DNA of 5,771 nucleotides, taken from positions 1 to 5,771 of the forward strand of contig JBAPRR010000020.1 of the NCBI GenBank assembly GCA_049281195.1, written 5' to 3'. This document shows, piece after piece, positions 1 through 5,252 of the stretch (position 1 is the first letter of the stretch; each line of letters begins with the position of its first letter). Position numbers and translations under genes: made by a program. The notes under the pieces were generated by a model. That model was given only the letters and a program-made list of their open reading frames with translations. It searched no databases and had not been told where the DNA came from. Source of the stretch: JBAPRR01 sp049281195. Lineage in GTDB: Bacteria; Actinomycetota; Acidimicrobiia; Acidimicrobiales; CAVXTF01.

Positions 1-139
1 GCGACAGGGGGCCTACTCAGGGAGTCGGGGATCATGGTGCGTCAACACCTCCCTGGCTCCGCACTCAACGGGCTGTGAGCAGATTCGCCAGCGGGTCCCT
101 TAGACCGGCCCCGGAGGGGTTTGATTCCCCCACAGTCCA
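1..139 (+). ncRNA. ssrA: 3' portion of a tmRNA-like structured RNA (partial at window start)
   Basis: No convincing ORF occupies this stretch, but it folds well on paper. Stem CAGGGAG (18-24) pairs with CTCCCTG (49-55), and loop bases GTGCG (37-41) pair with CGCAC (60-64), giving an H-type pseudoknot like the last pseudoknot of tmRNA. Further on, GGGG-TTTGATT-CCCC (116-130) is a T-arm with a 7-nt loop, followed by acceptor strand ACAGTCC (132-138) and discriminator A139. The order pseudoknot, spacer, T-arm, acceptor and the opening GCGACAGGG resemble actinobacterial tmRNA 3' ends as I remember them. The 5' acceptor strand and tag-peptide ORF would lie left of the window. Alternative: GGGCTGT (70-76) also pairs with the acceptor strand (six Watson-Crick pairs and one G-U), so a tRNA of 70 nt at 70-139 is possible, but its D-arm lacks GG and both the D and anticodon stems contain mismatches. 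CCA is not encoded (CTA follows). The T-loop has T where C56 is usual, so this may be a divergent or mobile-element copy. Confidence 0.5.
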
Positions 140-153
140 CTAGTGCCTTCATC

Positions 154-181
154 GGCCAGTTTATCTCCTTACAGTAGGTAT
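154..181 (+). repeat. Left terminal inverted repeat of the transposon
   Basis: The stretch GGCCAGTT plus TATCTCCTTACAGTAGG plus TAT matches the reverse complement of 2367-2393. It aligns ungapped over the inner 20 bp, with mismatches only at three positions of the 17-bp block, and with one gap in the outer 8 bp. The exact outer nucleotide is inferred from where similarity fades. Unlike the right end, no second 17-bp unit follows inward. Confidence 0.75.
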
Positions 182-192
182 TACCAGCCCCC

Positions 193-906
193 GTGCCGAT
201 CGACGTGTCGACATGGCTTCCGAGAGAGCGTGTCAACATGGCGGTTTCAAAAAGTCAGGCGGACAAGGCCGGAGCCATCCTGCGACGTTGGTGGCAGAGC
301 ACCGAACCAGCGACAGACGAAATACAAACGGCGATAACCGTCGTGTGGCAATACCGCGCCTTGTTCGGCTATCCCACAACGAAGGTCAATGCGAACCTCC
401 GGCACTATGTTCGCAAGACCGGAGCAGAGCTTGTGACACAACGGTGGAAGCGCCTTCCCAGAATGGCCGACAAGCTTGTTAGGCATCCCAATATGCGGCT
501 ATCACAGATGCAGGATGTGGGTGGCTGCCGTGCGATCCTCCCGGATCAAAACGCCGTCAACAGCGTCCTCACAGGACTCAGGCGCAACTGGGACATCATC
601 ACTGTCGATGACTACGTCGCAACGCCCCAGATAACGGGTTACCGAGCGATCCATGTCATGGTAAGGAAGGACAACCTTCCCGTAGAGGTGCAGCTTCGTA
701 CAGTCGGGCAGCAGGACTGGGCCGACGAAATCGAGCGCATCGATGGACTTCTCCCAGGATGGTCGCTCAAGGACGGCGACGGACCGGACGACGTAGTCGC
801 ATATACAAAGCTCCTAGCAACCGTTATAGCAAGCCAGGAGGCTGGTCATCCTTCCGATAGCGCTACGCTTCAAGAGCTGAATAGACTCAGTCGGCTAGTG
901 CCATGA
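193..906 (+). CDS. RelA/SpoT-domain nucleotide pyrophosphokinase (small alarmone synthetase / toxSAS-like)
   Basis: A 237-residue protein with one RelA/SpoT synthetase domain and no hydrolase (HD), TGS or ACT domain. The family transfers pyrophosphate from ATP to the 3' hydroxyl of GDP/GTP, or in toxSAS members to adenosine nucleotides or the 3' CCA end of tRNA. Visible motifs are the basic ATP-binding segment RWKRLPRMADKL (84-95), the Mg-binding Asp108 in QDVGGCRAI, DDYVATPQ (139-146), the guanine-stacking Tyr150 in GYRAIH, and Glu165 in EVQLRT. All key positions appear intact, so the enzyme is probably active. Start: the GTG at 193 is the longest choice and has no clear Shine-Dalgarno, while the ATG at 238 (Met16) follows GAGAGAG by about 10 nt and is a good alternative. 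It is encoded inside the transposon, 49 bp upstream of an 82-residue ORF on the same strand. ATA and CTA codons set it apart from the genes to the right. Which substrate it uses, and whether it is a toxin, cannot be read from sequence. Confidence 0.9.
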   Translation: MPIDVSTWLPRERVNMAVSKSQADKAGAILRRWWQSTEPATDEIQTAITVVWQYRALFGYPTTKVNANLRHYVRKTGAELVTQRWKRLPRMADKLVRHPNMRLSQMQDVGGCRAILPDQNAVNSVLTGLRRNWDIITVDDYVATPQITGYRAIHVMVRKDNLPVEVQLRTVGQQDWADEIERIDGLLPGWSLKDGDGPDDVVAYTKLLATVIASQEAGHPSDSATLQELNRLSRLVP

Positions 907-941
907 GGATAGGGGTGTCTCAGATTAGAGCCCACTGTCTT

Positions 942-950
942 GAGAGGAGG
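942..950 (+). promoter_or_regulatory. Strong Shine-Dalgarno for the 82-residue ORF
   Basis: GAGAGGAGG ends 5 nt before the ATG at 956. It is the best ribosome binding site in the window and contrasts with the weak or absent site of the upstream rel-like gene. Stronger translation of the second gene is what one would expect if it encodes an antitoxin; that reading is inference. Confidence 0.8.
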
Positions 951-955
951 TAGGC

Positions 956-1204
956 ATGCAGCACTTTCTGCTGATTTACGACCACCAAGAGCATCGCCTG
1001 CGTGACTCCCGCCAGTTCGCGAGCGATGAGTGCCTTGAGGCGACGAAGGCGTACGAGGAGGCAGAAGCTCAGCATCAGGGCGACGAGAACATCGAAATTG
1101 TGCTCATTGGCGCTGACTCGATCGACATCATCAAGCGCACTCATGGTCACTACTTCGATGGCACAGATCGCCTCGCGAAATACCTGACGCCAGCGGCCTC
1201 CTGA
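956..1204 (+). CDS. Small conserved-looking protein of unknown function; candidate antitoxin partner
   Basis: An 82-residue protein I cannot assign to a named family. It opens with a hydrophobic strand-like segment (HFLLIYD, 3-9), followed by an acidic helical stretch rich in Glu/Ala (25-43), a second strand-like segment (IEIVLIGAD, 46-54) and the motif RTHGHYF (61-67). The pattern suggests a small compact alpha/beta fold. There is no signal peptide or membrane segment. The start is fixed by a near-consensus Shine-Dalgarno 5 nt upstream. It lies 49 bp after the rel-like gene on the same strand and ends about 100 bp from the converging transposase. Known toxSAS toxins are usually encoded next to a small antitoxin gene, so the size, the order and the strong ribosome binding site make it a candidate neutraliser. 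No antitoxin domain is recognised. It could equally be an unrelated passenger. Confidence 0.8.
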   Translation: MQHFLLIYDHQEHRLRDSRQFASDECLEATKAYEEAEAQHQGDENIEIVLIGADSIDIIKRTHGHYFDGTDRLAKYLTPAAS

Positions 1205-1248
1205 CGAAGCAGCCGATGGTGGACAGGCGTCAGAACGACCGGTCAAGC

Positions 1249-1290
1249 GAGGAAGCGGCAGCCCATCCAGAGGGACGTGGGGGCTTCCTC
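1249..1290. terminator. Candidate bidirectional terminator hairpin
   Basis: GAGGAAGC (1249-1256) and GCTTCCTC (1283-1290) form a perfect 8-bp stem. CCCA (1262-1265) with TGGG (1278-1281) can form a nested inner stem. It lies in the roughly 100-bp gap between the converging 82-residue ORF and transposase, within 45 bp of one stop codon and 17 bp of the other. No T-tract follows, which is common for actinobacterial hairpins but weakens the call. Confidence 0.5.
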
Positions 1291-1306
1291 CGCGATCTCG
1301 CTAAGG

Positions 1307-2344
1307 CTACGAAGCCGCTAGACCCCGACGACGAGCCGACGAAGCCAACAGACTCTTGAACATCGGCTCCAAATCCGCCCGGTGGTTGTAGCGATACACA
1401 TACTCGTTCACGTAGCCCTGCATCCACTTCTCGGATACTGAGTGGTGAGCGCCGTGCAGTCCACGCTTGAGGAGCGACCAGAAACCTTCGATCTGCTGCG
1501 TGTGAATATGATCGTTAACGTAAGAGCCGCGGCTATGAGCAATCTTGTATCGCAGGTGATCCCCGCCTAGCGATGCTCGATCGTAAAGTCGAGAGTCATC
1601 CGTGTAGATGCTCGCACCTGACTTCAGGTGATCTGCCACTTTGTCAGTGATCGTGGTATGCAAGATCTCCTTCGGCACGACCCAGGCAGCAACCTGACCG
1701 TGTTCGAGAATGACGGGCCTTGTCCGACCATCTTCAAAGAGCCGTCGATTGCGTTCGACCATGCCGAACACCGGAGTCTTCTTTTCGGCTGCCCACGATT
1801 GCGCCTGCGCAACCGTTGTTCGTCTCGGATCATTCCACTTGCGTCTGTCCGATGCGCGCGCCTTACCACCCCAATACGTTTCGTCCATTTCGACTCGGTC
1901 ACCCAGCACTAGGTCAGGGTCCTGTTCCATTAGCTGATTACGAATCAGGTTGGCCATTCTCCATGCAGTTTTGTAGGTGACGCCCAGCTCTCGCTCAAGC
2001 TGTTTGGCTGAAGTTCCGCATCGCGTAGATGACATCAAGAAGATTGCTCGGAACCAGATATCGAGTCCCGTACTGCTCTTGTGAAAAATCGTTCCTGCTG
2101 TGGGATGCAGATGGTGGCCACACACATCGCACGAATACGACGGACGACTGACTACCCGGTGGAACTTGCGAGCCTGATCACATTTCGGGCATAAGGCATG
2201 GGATCCGTCCCAGGAGCAGTTCTGTCTCCAGAGGTAGTCGAGGCACGTGGCATCGTCGGGGAACTCTCGTTCCATGTCGGCCCGTGTGTAGTTGCTACCG
2301 CTGGATGCCGACGCCTTCGGGACATTGCGATTGCGGGGAGCCAT
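1307..2344 (-). CDS. IS1595-family (ISXO2-like) transposase
   Basis: A 345-residue DNA transposase. The N-terminal part holds a zinc ribbon, CPKC (52-55) and CDVC (72-75), as expected for DNA-end binding in this family. Then comes a helix-turn-helix-like segment around TSAKQLERELGVTYKTAWRM (111-130). The catalytic ISXO2-like domain follows, with Asp154 in VEMDETYWGG, Asp249/250 in IYTDD, and a third acidic position Glu286 in HTQQIEGFWSLLKRG. The C-terminal YVYRYNHR stretch is also typical. Length fits the family and no frameshift or stop interrupts it, so it looks intact. The start ATG is 49 bp inside the right inverted repeat. No good Shine-Dalgarno precedes it, but a -35/-10 pair is placed so that transcription would begin at the A of the ATG, suggesting a leaderless message. 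It is transcribed towards the two passenger genes. Confidence 0.95.
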   Translation of the reverse strand: MAPRNRNVPKASASSGSNYTRADMEREFPDDATCLDYLWRQNCSWDGSHALCPKCDQARKFHRVVSRPSYSCDVCGHHLHPTAGTIFHKSSTGLDIWFRAIFLMSSTRCGTSAKQLERELGVTYKTAWRMANLIRNQLMEQDPDLVLGDRVEMDETYWGGKARASDRRKWNDPRRTTVAQAQSWAAEKKTPVFGMVERNRRLFEDGRTRPVILEHGQVAAWVVPKEILHTTITDKVADHLKSGASIYTDDSRLYDRASLGGDHLRYKIAHSRGSYVNDHIHTQQIEGFWSLLKRGLHGAHHSVSEKWMQGYVNEYVYRYNHRADLEPMFKSLLASSARRRGLAAS

Positions 2345-2350
2345 GAGGGT

Positions 2351-2380
2351 AACCTACCATCAGGGGATACCTACTGTCAA
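2351..2380 (-). promoter_or_regulatory. Putative leaderless promoter of the transposase in the right transposon end
   Basis: On the minus strand a perfect -35 hexamer TTGACA (2380-2375) is followed by an 18-bp spacer and TAGGTT (2356-2351) as a -10 box of the TAnnnT type. The last T of the -10 is 7 nt before the A of the transposase ATG at 2344, so transcription would start at or next to the start codon. The -35 lies in the inverted repeat, so transposase binding there would repress its own gene. Confidence 0.55.
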
Positions 2381-2386
2381 GGGATA
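2353..2386 (+). repeat. Tandem 17-bp direct repeat inside the right transposon end
   Basis: CCTACCATCAGGGGATA (2353-2369) is followed without a gap by CCTACTGTCAAGGGATA (2370-2386), identical at 14 of 17 positions. The outer copy is the conserved part of the terminal inverted repeat. The inner copy has no recognisable counterpart at the left end. Paired units of this kind could be two transposase binding sites or an autoregulatory operator; that role is inference. Confidence 0.7.
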
Positions 2387-2393
2387 GTTGCCC
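2367..2393 (-). repeat. Right terminal inverted repeat of the transposon
   Basis: On the minus strand it reads GGGCAAC, then TATCCCTTGACAGTAGG, then TAT. It is the partner of the left repeat at 154-181. It also contains a consensus-like -35 hexamer (TTGACA) aimed at the transposase gene. Confidence 0.75.
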
Positions 2394-2406
2394 TGTTTGG
2401 CTGCCT

Positions 2407-2419
2407 TTACGATACGTAA
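2407..2419. promoter_or_regulatory. Perfect palindrome upstream of the dioxygenase gene (possible operator)
   Basis: TTACG-ATA-CGTAA is a perfect 5-bp inverted repeat with a 3-bp centre, ending 12 bp before the ATG at 2432. It lies just outside the transposon's right end and overlaps a -10-like TACGAT (2408-2413). The position suits an operator, but no regulator gene is visible in the window. Confidence 0.4.
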
Positions 2420-2431
2420 CCCGCAGGTTGC

Positions 2432-3475
2432 ATGTCAACCGGGGCCGCGCACCCGTACGCTCCGGGAATGCAGACGCTGCCGGTGATCGACATGACTGCG
2501 ATCCGGTCCGCCGGAGACCGGACGACTGGACCAGCGGGCCACGCCGAGTCAGAGGTGGTGGAGTCGATCCATGCCGCCTGCCGCGACGTCGGGTTCTTCT
2601 ACGCCGTGGGCCACGGCATGGACCCCTCGCTCCTCCACCGGCTCGACTCGCTGTCGCGGGAGTTCTTCGCTCTGCCCGAATTCGAAAAACGACACATCGC
2701 GATGGCCCGTGCCGGGCGGGCGTGGAGAGGGTGGTTCCCGGTCGGTGCAGAATTAACGTCGGGGATACCCGACATGAAAGAAGGCATCTATTTCGGTGCG
2801 GAACTCGCCCGAAACGATCCGCGGGTAGTTGCGGGAACCCTTCTGCACGGCCCGAACCTCTTCCCGGAGCGGCCGCCGGATCTTTCTTCTGTGGTCCTGT
2901 CGTACATGGATGCGATGACGCGCATAGCCCAGTCGTTGCTTTCGGCGATGGGAATGGCGCTCGGTTTGGGAGGGACGTGGTTCAGGGAGAACCTCACCGC
3001 GGATCCGCTCATCCTTTTCAGGATCTTCCGCTATCCGCCTGTGGAAGCCGACGACGAAAGGTGGAGTGTCGGCGAGCACTCCGACTACGGCCTTCTCACG
3101 CTTGTTGCCCAGGACGACTCAGGTGGCCTCGAGGTTAAGACCGCGGCTGGATGGATCGAGGCGCCGCCGATACCCGGCTCGTTCGTCTGCAATCTGGGCG
3201 ACATGCTCGAGCGGTTGACCGGCGGCATGTACCGCTCCACGCCACACCGGGTTCGCAACACGCAGACACGCGACCGGCTGTCGTTCCCCTTCTTTCTGGA
3301 TCCGTCGTGGAACGCCCTTGTCAACCGGCTCCCGTTCACGGCACGTCCCGACGACTTACAGGCCACGGATCGCTGGGACCACACCAACGTTCATGAGCTC
3401 AGCGGCACCTACGGTGAGTACATCACCGACAAGGTCAAGAAGGTGTTCCCCGCTCTATCAGACCGGGAATCGTGA
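2432..3475 (+). CDS. 2-oxoglutarate/Fe(II)-dependent dioxygenase, isopenicillin N synthase-like
   Basis: A 347-residue cytosolic non-heme iron oxygenase. The N-terminal DIOX_N-type region begins at LPVIDM (16-21) and includes ACRDVGFFYAVGHGM (49-63). The C-terminal jelly-roll carries the iron triad His216 and Asp218 in GEHSDYGLLTL and His272 in STPHRV, and the co-substrate clamp Arg282-x-Ser284 in RLSFPFF. All catalytic residues are present and the length fits the family (about 320-350). The substrate cannot be named; relatives act in antibiotic, pigment, nucleobase and plant-hormone pathways. The ATG at 2432 has AGG about 4 nt upstream, while Met13 (2468) is an alternative that would start closer to the conserved LPVID. 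Third codon positions are strongly G/C, unlike the transposon to the left. Its stop lies 4 bp from the stop of the convergent MFS exporter, so the two messages must overlap or terminate inside each other's genes. Confidence 0.93.
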   Translation: MSTGAAHPYAPGMQTLPVIDMTAIRSAGDRTTGPAGHAESEVVESIHAACRDVGFFYAVGHGMDPSLLHRLDSLSREFFALPEFEKRHIAMARAGRAWRGWFPVGAELTSGIPDMKEGIYFGAELARNDPRVVAGTLLHGPNLFPERPPDLSSVVLSYMDAMTRIAQSLLSAMGMALGLGGTWFRENLTADPLILFRIFRYPPVEADDERWSVGEHSDYGLLTLVAQDDSGGLEVKTAAGWIEAPPIPGSFVCNLGDMLERLTGGMYRSTPHRVRNTQTRDRLSFPFFLDPSWNALVNRLPFTARPDDLQATDRWDHTNVHELSGTYGEYITDKVKKVFPALSDRES

Positions 3476-3479
3476 ACGC

Positions 3480-5096
3480 TCAGAGGTCGTAGGTCTGGCC
3501 CGCGGTGCGATGGATGGTGAACACCGCGATGACGGCACCGATCAACAGCAGGACTCCGGAAATTTCGAGCGCGACATCGAGCCCGGAGCCGAACGCGGCG
3601 TAAGCCGCCTTCACCACCTTCGTCGCAATCTGAGCAATCTCCGCATTCTTGGAATGCTCCGCCTGGTTCGCCTCTCCACTGCTTCCGAGGCCTCCTCCGG
3701 TCACCGCATGCAGCACGAAACCTTGAAGGCTCGGTGGAATCCCGATCTGCTTGAGCCGGGCGCCGAGCTCGCCGGTGAGCTTGGCGTTCACAATGGCGCC
3801 CAGCACGGCAACGCCGAAGACCGCTCCCAACTCACGGCTCGTGTTGGTGGCCGATGCGGCCATGCCCGAGCGTTCCGGACGTACCACTGTGAGCGGCGTC
3901 GATGTAACAGGAACAAGGGCCATGCCGAAGCCGATGCCGGCGATGGGAAGTATGAAGCCGAGGGTCGTGAAGTCGACCGTCGGCGACAGGACCGCCCGGG
4001 TGGCGAGGATGCCTCCGGCTGCAAGCACGCAACCCACGGTCATCGGGATTCGCGGGCCGATGCGTCCGATCCACGGTCCGGTGAGCGCCGACGCGATGAT
4101 CAACCCGGCGGCCATCGGGATGAAGTCGAGGGCGGTCTGATAAGGCGACGCGTTCGCGACGACCTGTAAATAGAGCGCGGTGAAGAAGAAGATCGAGAAC
4201 GTGCCGAAGTAACAGGCGAACGCCACGAAGTTCGAGCCCCAGAACGGGGGTCGCTTGAACATCGACAGATCCAGCATCGGATCGTGCGTCTTGTGCTCGA
4301 CCAGAACGAAGATCACACCGGTGGCCGCCGAGAGCGCGAACAGAGCCAGGATCCACCACGTGAAGTAGCCCGACTGCTCTCCCTGGATCACCGCGAACGA
4401 CATCGCCGCGAGCGCGCCGGCCGCGAGGACGATCCCCGGTATGTCGACACGGCGTCCGCGACGGTCGGAGGTCTCCGGTACGAATACGAATGCCATCGAG
4501 AACGCCACGGCACCGATCGCCAGGTTGAACCAGAAGATCGCCCGCCAGTCGGATATCCCGACGAGCACACCGCCGATCACGGGACCGAGTGCCAGCGCCA
4601 GTCCGGAGACCGCGGCCCATACTCCCAGCGCGTCAGCACGCGTCTTTTTGTCGGGATACACGTGCCTGATGATCGACAGTGTCCCCGGCTCCGACGCTGC
4701 GGCACCGATACCCATCACCACCCGGCCCACGATCAACCAGTCGACGTTCGGCGCGAGCGCGGCTACGACCGATCCGGCGCAGAACACGCCGACACCGCCG
4801 AGCATGATCTTCTTGCGGCCGAGCAGATCGCCGAGAGTGCCTCCGGCGAGCATCAATGAGGCGAACACCAGCGCGTAGCCGTTCACGACCCACTGAAGCG
4901 AGATGATCCCGGCGTGGAGCTTGCTCTGGATGTTCGCCAGGCCGACGCTCACCACCGTGTTGTCGAGGAAGGTCAGGAATAGGACTGCGCACAACGTCGC
5001 CAGCGCGACGGCCTGAGCACGCGATCCCAGTCCCCCACTTTTGGTCTCCAGCCCCGGTACGGCTCCGGTATCAGACGATTCGGCTTTTACGCTCAC
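3480..5096 (-). CDS. MFS efflux transporter, DHA2 (EmrB/QacA-type, 14-TM) family
   Basis: A 538-residue inner-membrane proton-coupled exporter. A hydrophilic N-terminus of about 28 residues precedes TM1. Family signatures are LDNTVVSVGL (44-53, DHA2 motif D1), GGTLGDLLGRKK (85-96, MFS motif A) and SGLALALGPVIGGVL (164-178, antiporter motif C). The hydrophobic segments and the length fit the 14-TM DHA2 class, which exports antibiotics, dyes and other drugs or a producer's own metabolite. A soluble loop around 465-490 (GSSGEANQAEHSKN) lies before the last TM helix, as in relatives. The start is a GTG, and a TAG stop two codons upstream rules out a longer product in this frame. The nearest Shine-Dalgarno-like motif, GAGGAG (5111-5116), is 14 nt away, which is unusually far. 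It converges tail to tail with the dioxygenase and diverges from the DMT gene. Physical closeness to an oxygenase could mean export of its product, but nothing proves it. Confidence 0.95.
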   Translation of the reverse strand: MSVKAESSDTGAVPGLETKSGGLGSRAQAVALATLCAVLFLTFLDNTVVSVGLANIQSKLHAGIISLQWVVNGYALVFASLMLAGGTLGDLLGRKKIMLGGVGVFCAGSVVAALAPNVDWLIVGRVVMGIGAAASEPGTLSIIRHVYPDKKTRADALGVWAAVSGLALALGPVIGGVLVGISDWRAIFWFNLAIGAVAFSMAFVFVPETSDRRGRRVDIPGIVLAAGALAAMSFAVIQGEQSGYFTWWILALFALSAATGVIFVLVEHKTHDPMLDLSMFKRPPFWGSNFVAFACYFGTFSIFFFTALYLQVVANASPYQTALDFIPMAAGLIIASALTGPWIGRIGPRIPMTVGCVLAAGGILATRAVLSPTVDFTTLGFILPIAGIGFGMALVPVTSTPLTVVRPERSGMAASATNTSRELGAVFGVAVLGAIVNAKLTGELGARLKQIGIPPSLQGFVLHAVTGGGLGSSGEANQAEHSKNAEIAQIATKVVKAAYAAFGSGLDVALEISGVLLLIGAVIAVFTIHRTAGQTYDL

Positions 5097-5252
5097 GCTC
5101 TACGGGACGTCTCCTCGTGTGTTTCGGCGCCTATACCCATGAGTGCGCTCATCTTGTCCTGTCGGCACTGCGATTCCAATGGTTTTCGTTTCTGAACTGG
5201 TGCCTTCCTCCGTGAAGATTGGTGCCTTCCCCATTGAGTGGGAATCATTTTC
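5097..5252. promoter_or_regulatory. Divergent regulatory region between the MFS exporter and the DMT-type gene
   Basis: This 156-bp gap must hold promoters for both genes. On the minus strand TATAGG (5135-5130) is a plausible -10 for the exporter, with AGGACA (5160-5155) as a poor -35 at 19 bp. The near-palindrome ATGAGTGCGCTCAT (5139-5152, six of seven pairs) fills that spacer. Nearer the DMT gene, TGGTGCCTTCC occurs twice (5198-5208 and 5220-5230), and TTCCC (5227-5231) faces GGGAA (5240-5244). No transcription-factor gene is present in the window, so any regulator is encoded elsewhere. Confidence 0.5.
5198..5230 (+). repeat. Two 11-bp direct repeats spaced 22 bp apart
   Basis: TGGTGCCTTCC appears at 5198-5208 and 5220-5230. 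The 22-bp period is about two DNA helical turns, so both copies face the same side, as for a regulator binding cooperatively. They lie 23-45 bp upstream of the DMT start codon. Confidence 0.6.

Larger units (their letters stand above)
154..2393. mobile_element. IS1595-family (ISXO2-like) transposon with two passenger genes
   Basis: A minus-strand ISXO2-like transposase (1307-2344) and two plus-strand genes are bracketed by imperfect terminal inverted repeats. Read inward, the left end is GGCCAGTT followed by TATCTCCTTACAGTAGG and TAT (154-181). The right end on the minus strand is GGGCAAC followed by TATCCCTTGACAGTAGG and TAT (2393-2367). The 17-bp blocks agree at 14 positions, and ACAGTAGGTAT is identical. 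IS1595-family members are known to carry passenger genes and to make 8-bp target duplications. No exact 8-bp duplication abuts these ends. TGCCTTCA (144-151) and TGCCTTTA (2402-2409) match at 7 of 8 positions but sit 2 and 8 bp outside the aligned repeats, so the outer boundaries are uncertain by several bases. The left end lies about 14 bp beyond the 3' end of the tmRNA-like RNA. The inclusion of the rel-like gene rests on the repeats. Confidence 0.75.

Noticed and set aside
138..145. Palindrome CACTAGTG at the end of the tmRNA-like RNA as an attachment site
   Set aside because: It is only 8 bp, has no second copy in the window, and no integrase gene is present.
920..1246. Minus-strand open frame of 108 codons
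   Set aside because: It is antisense to the 82-residue ORF, which has a near-consensus Shine-Dalgarno; the antisense frame has no such support.
2428..3138. Plus-strand open frame of 236 codons overlapping the dioxygenase
   Set aside because: It is Arg/Pro-rich, has no recognisable motif and runs in another frame of a gene whose catalytic residues are all present.
3318..4169. Plus-strand open frame of 283 codons
   Set aside because: It overlaps the well-supported MFS exporter on the other strand, and its Arg/Glu/Gly-rich composition is typical of an antisense shadow in high-GC DNA.
3832..4620. Minus-strand open frame of 262 codons inside the exporter gene
   Set aside because: It is a same-strand out-of-frame shadow of the exporter, Arg/His-rich and without motifs.
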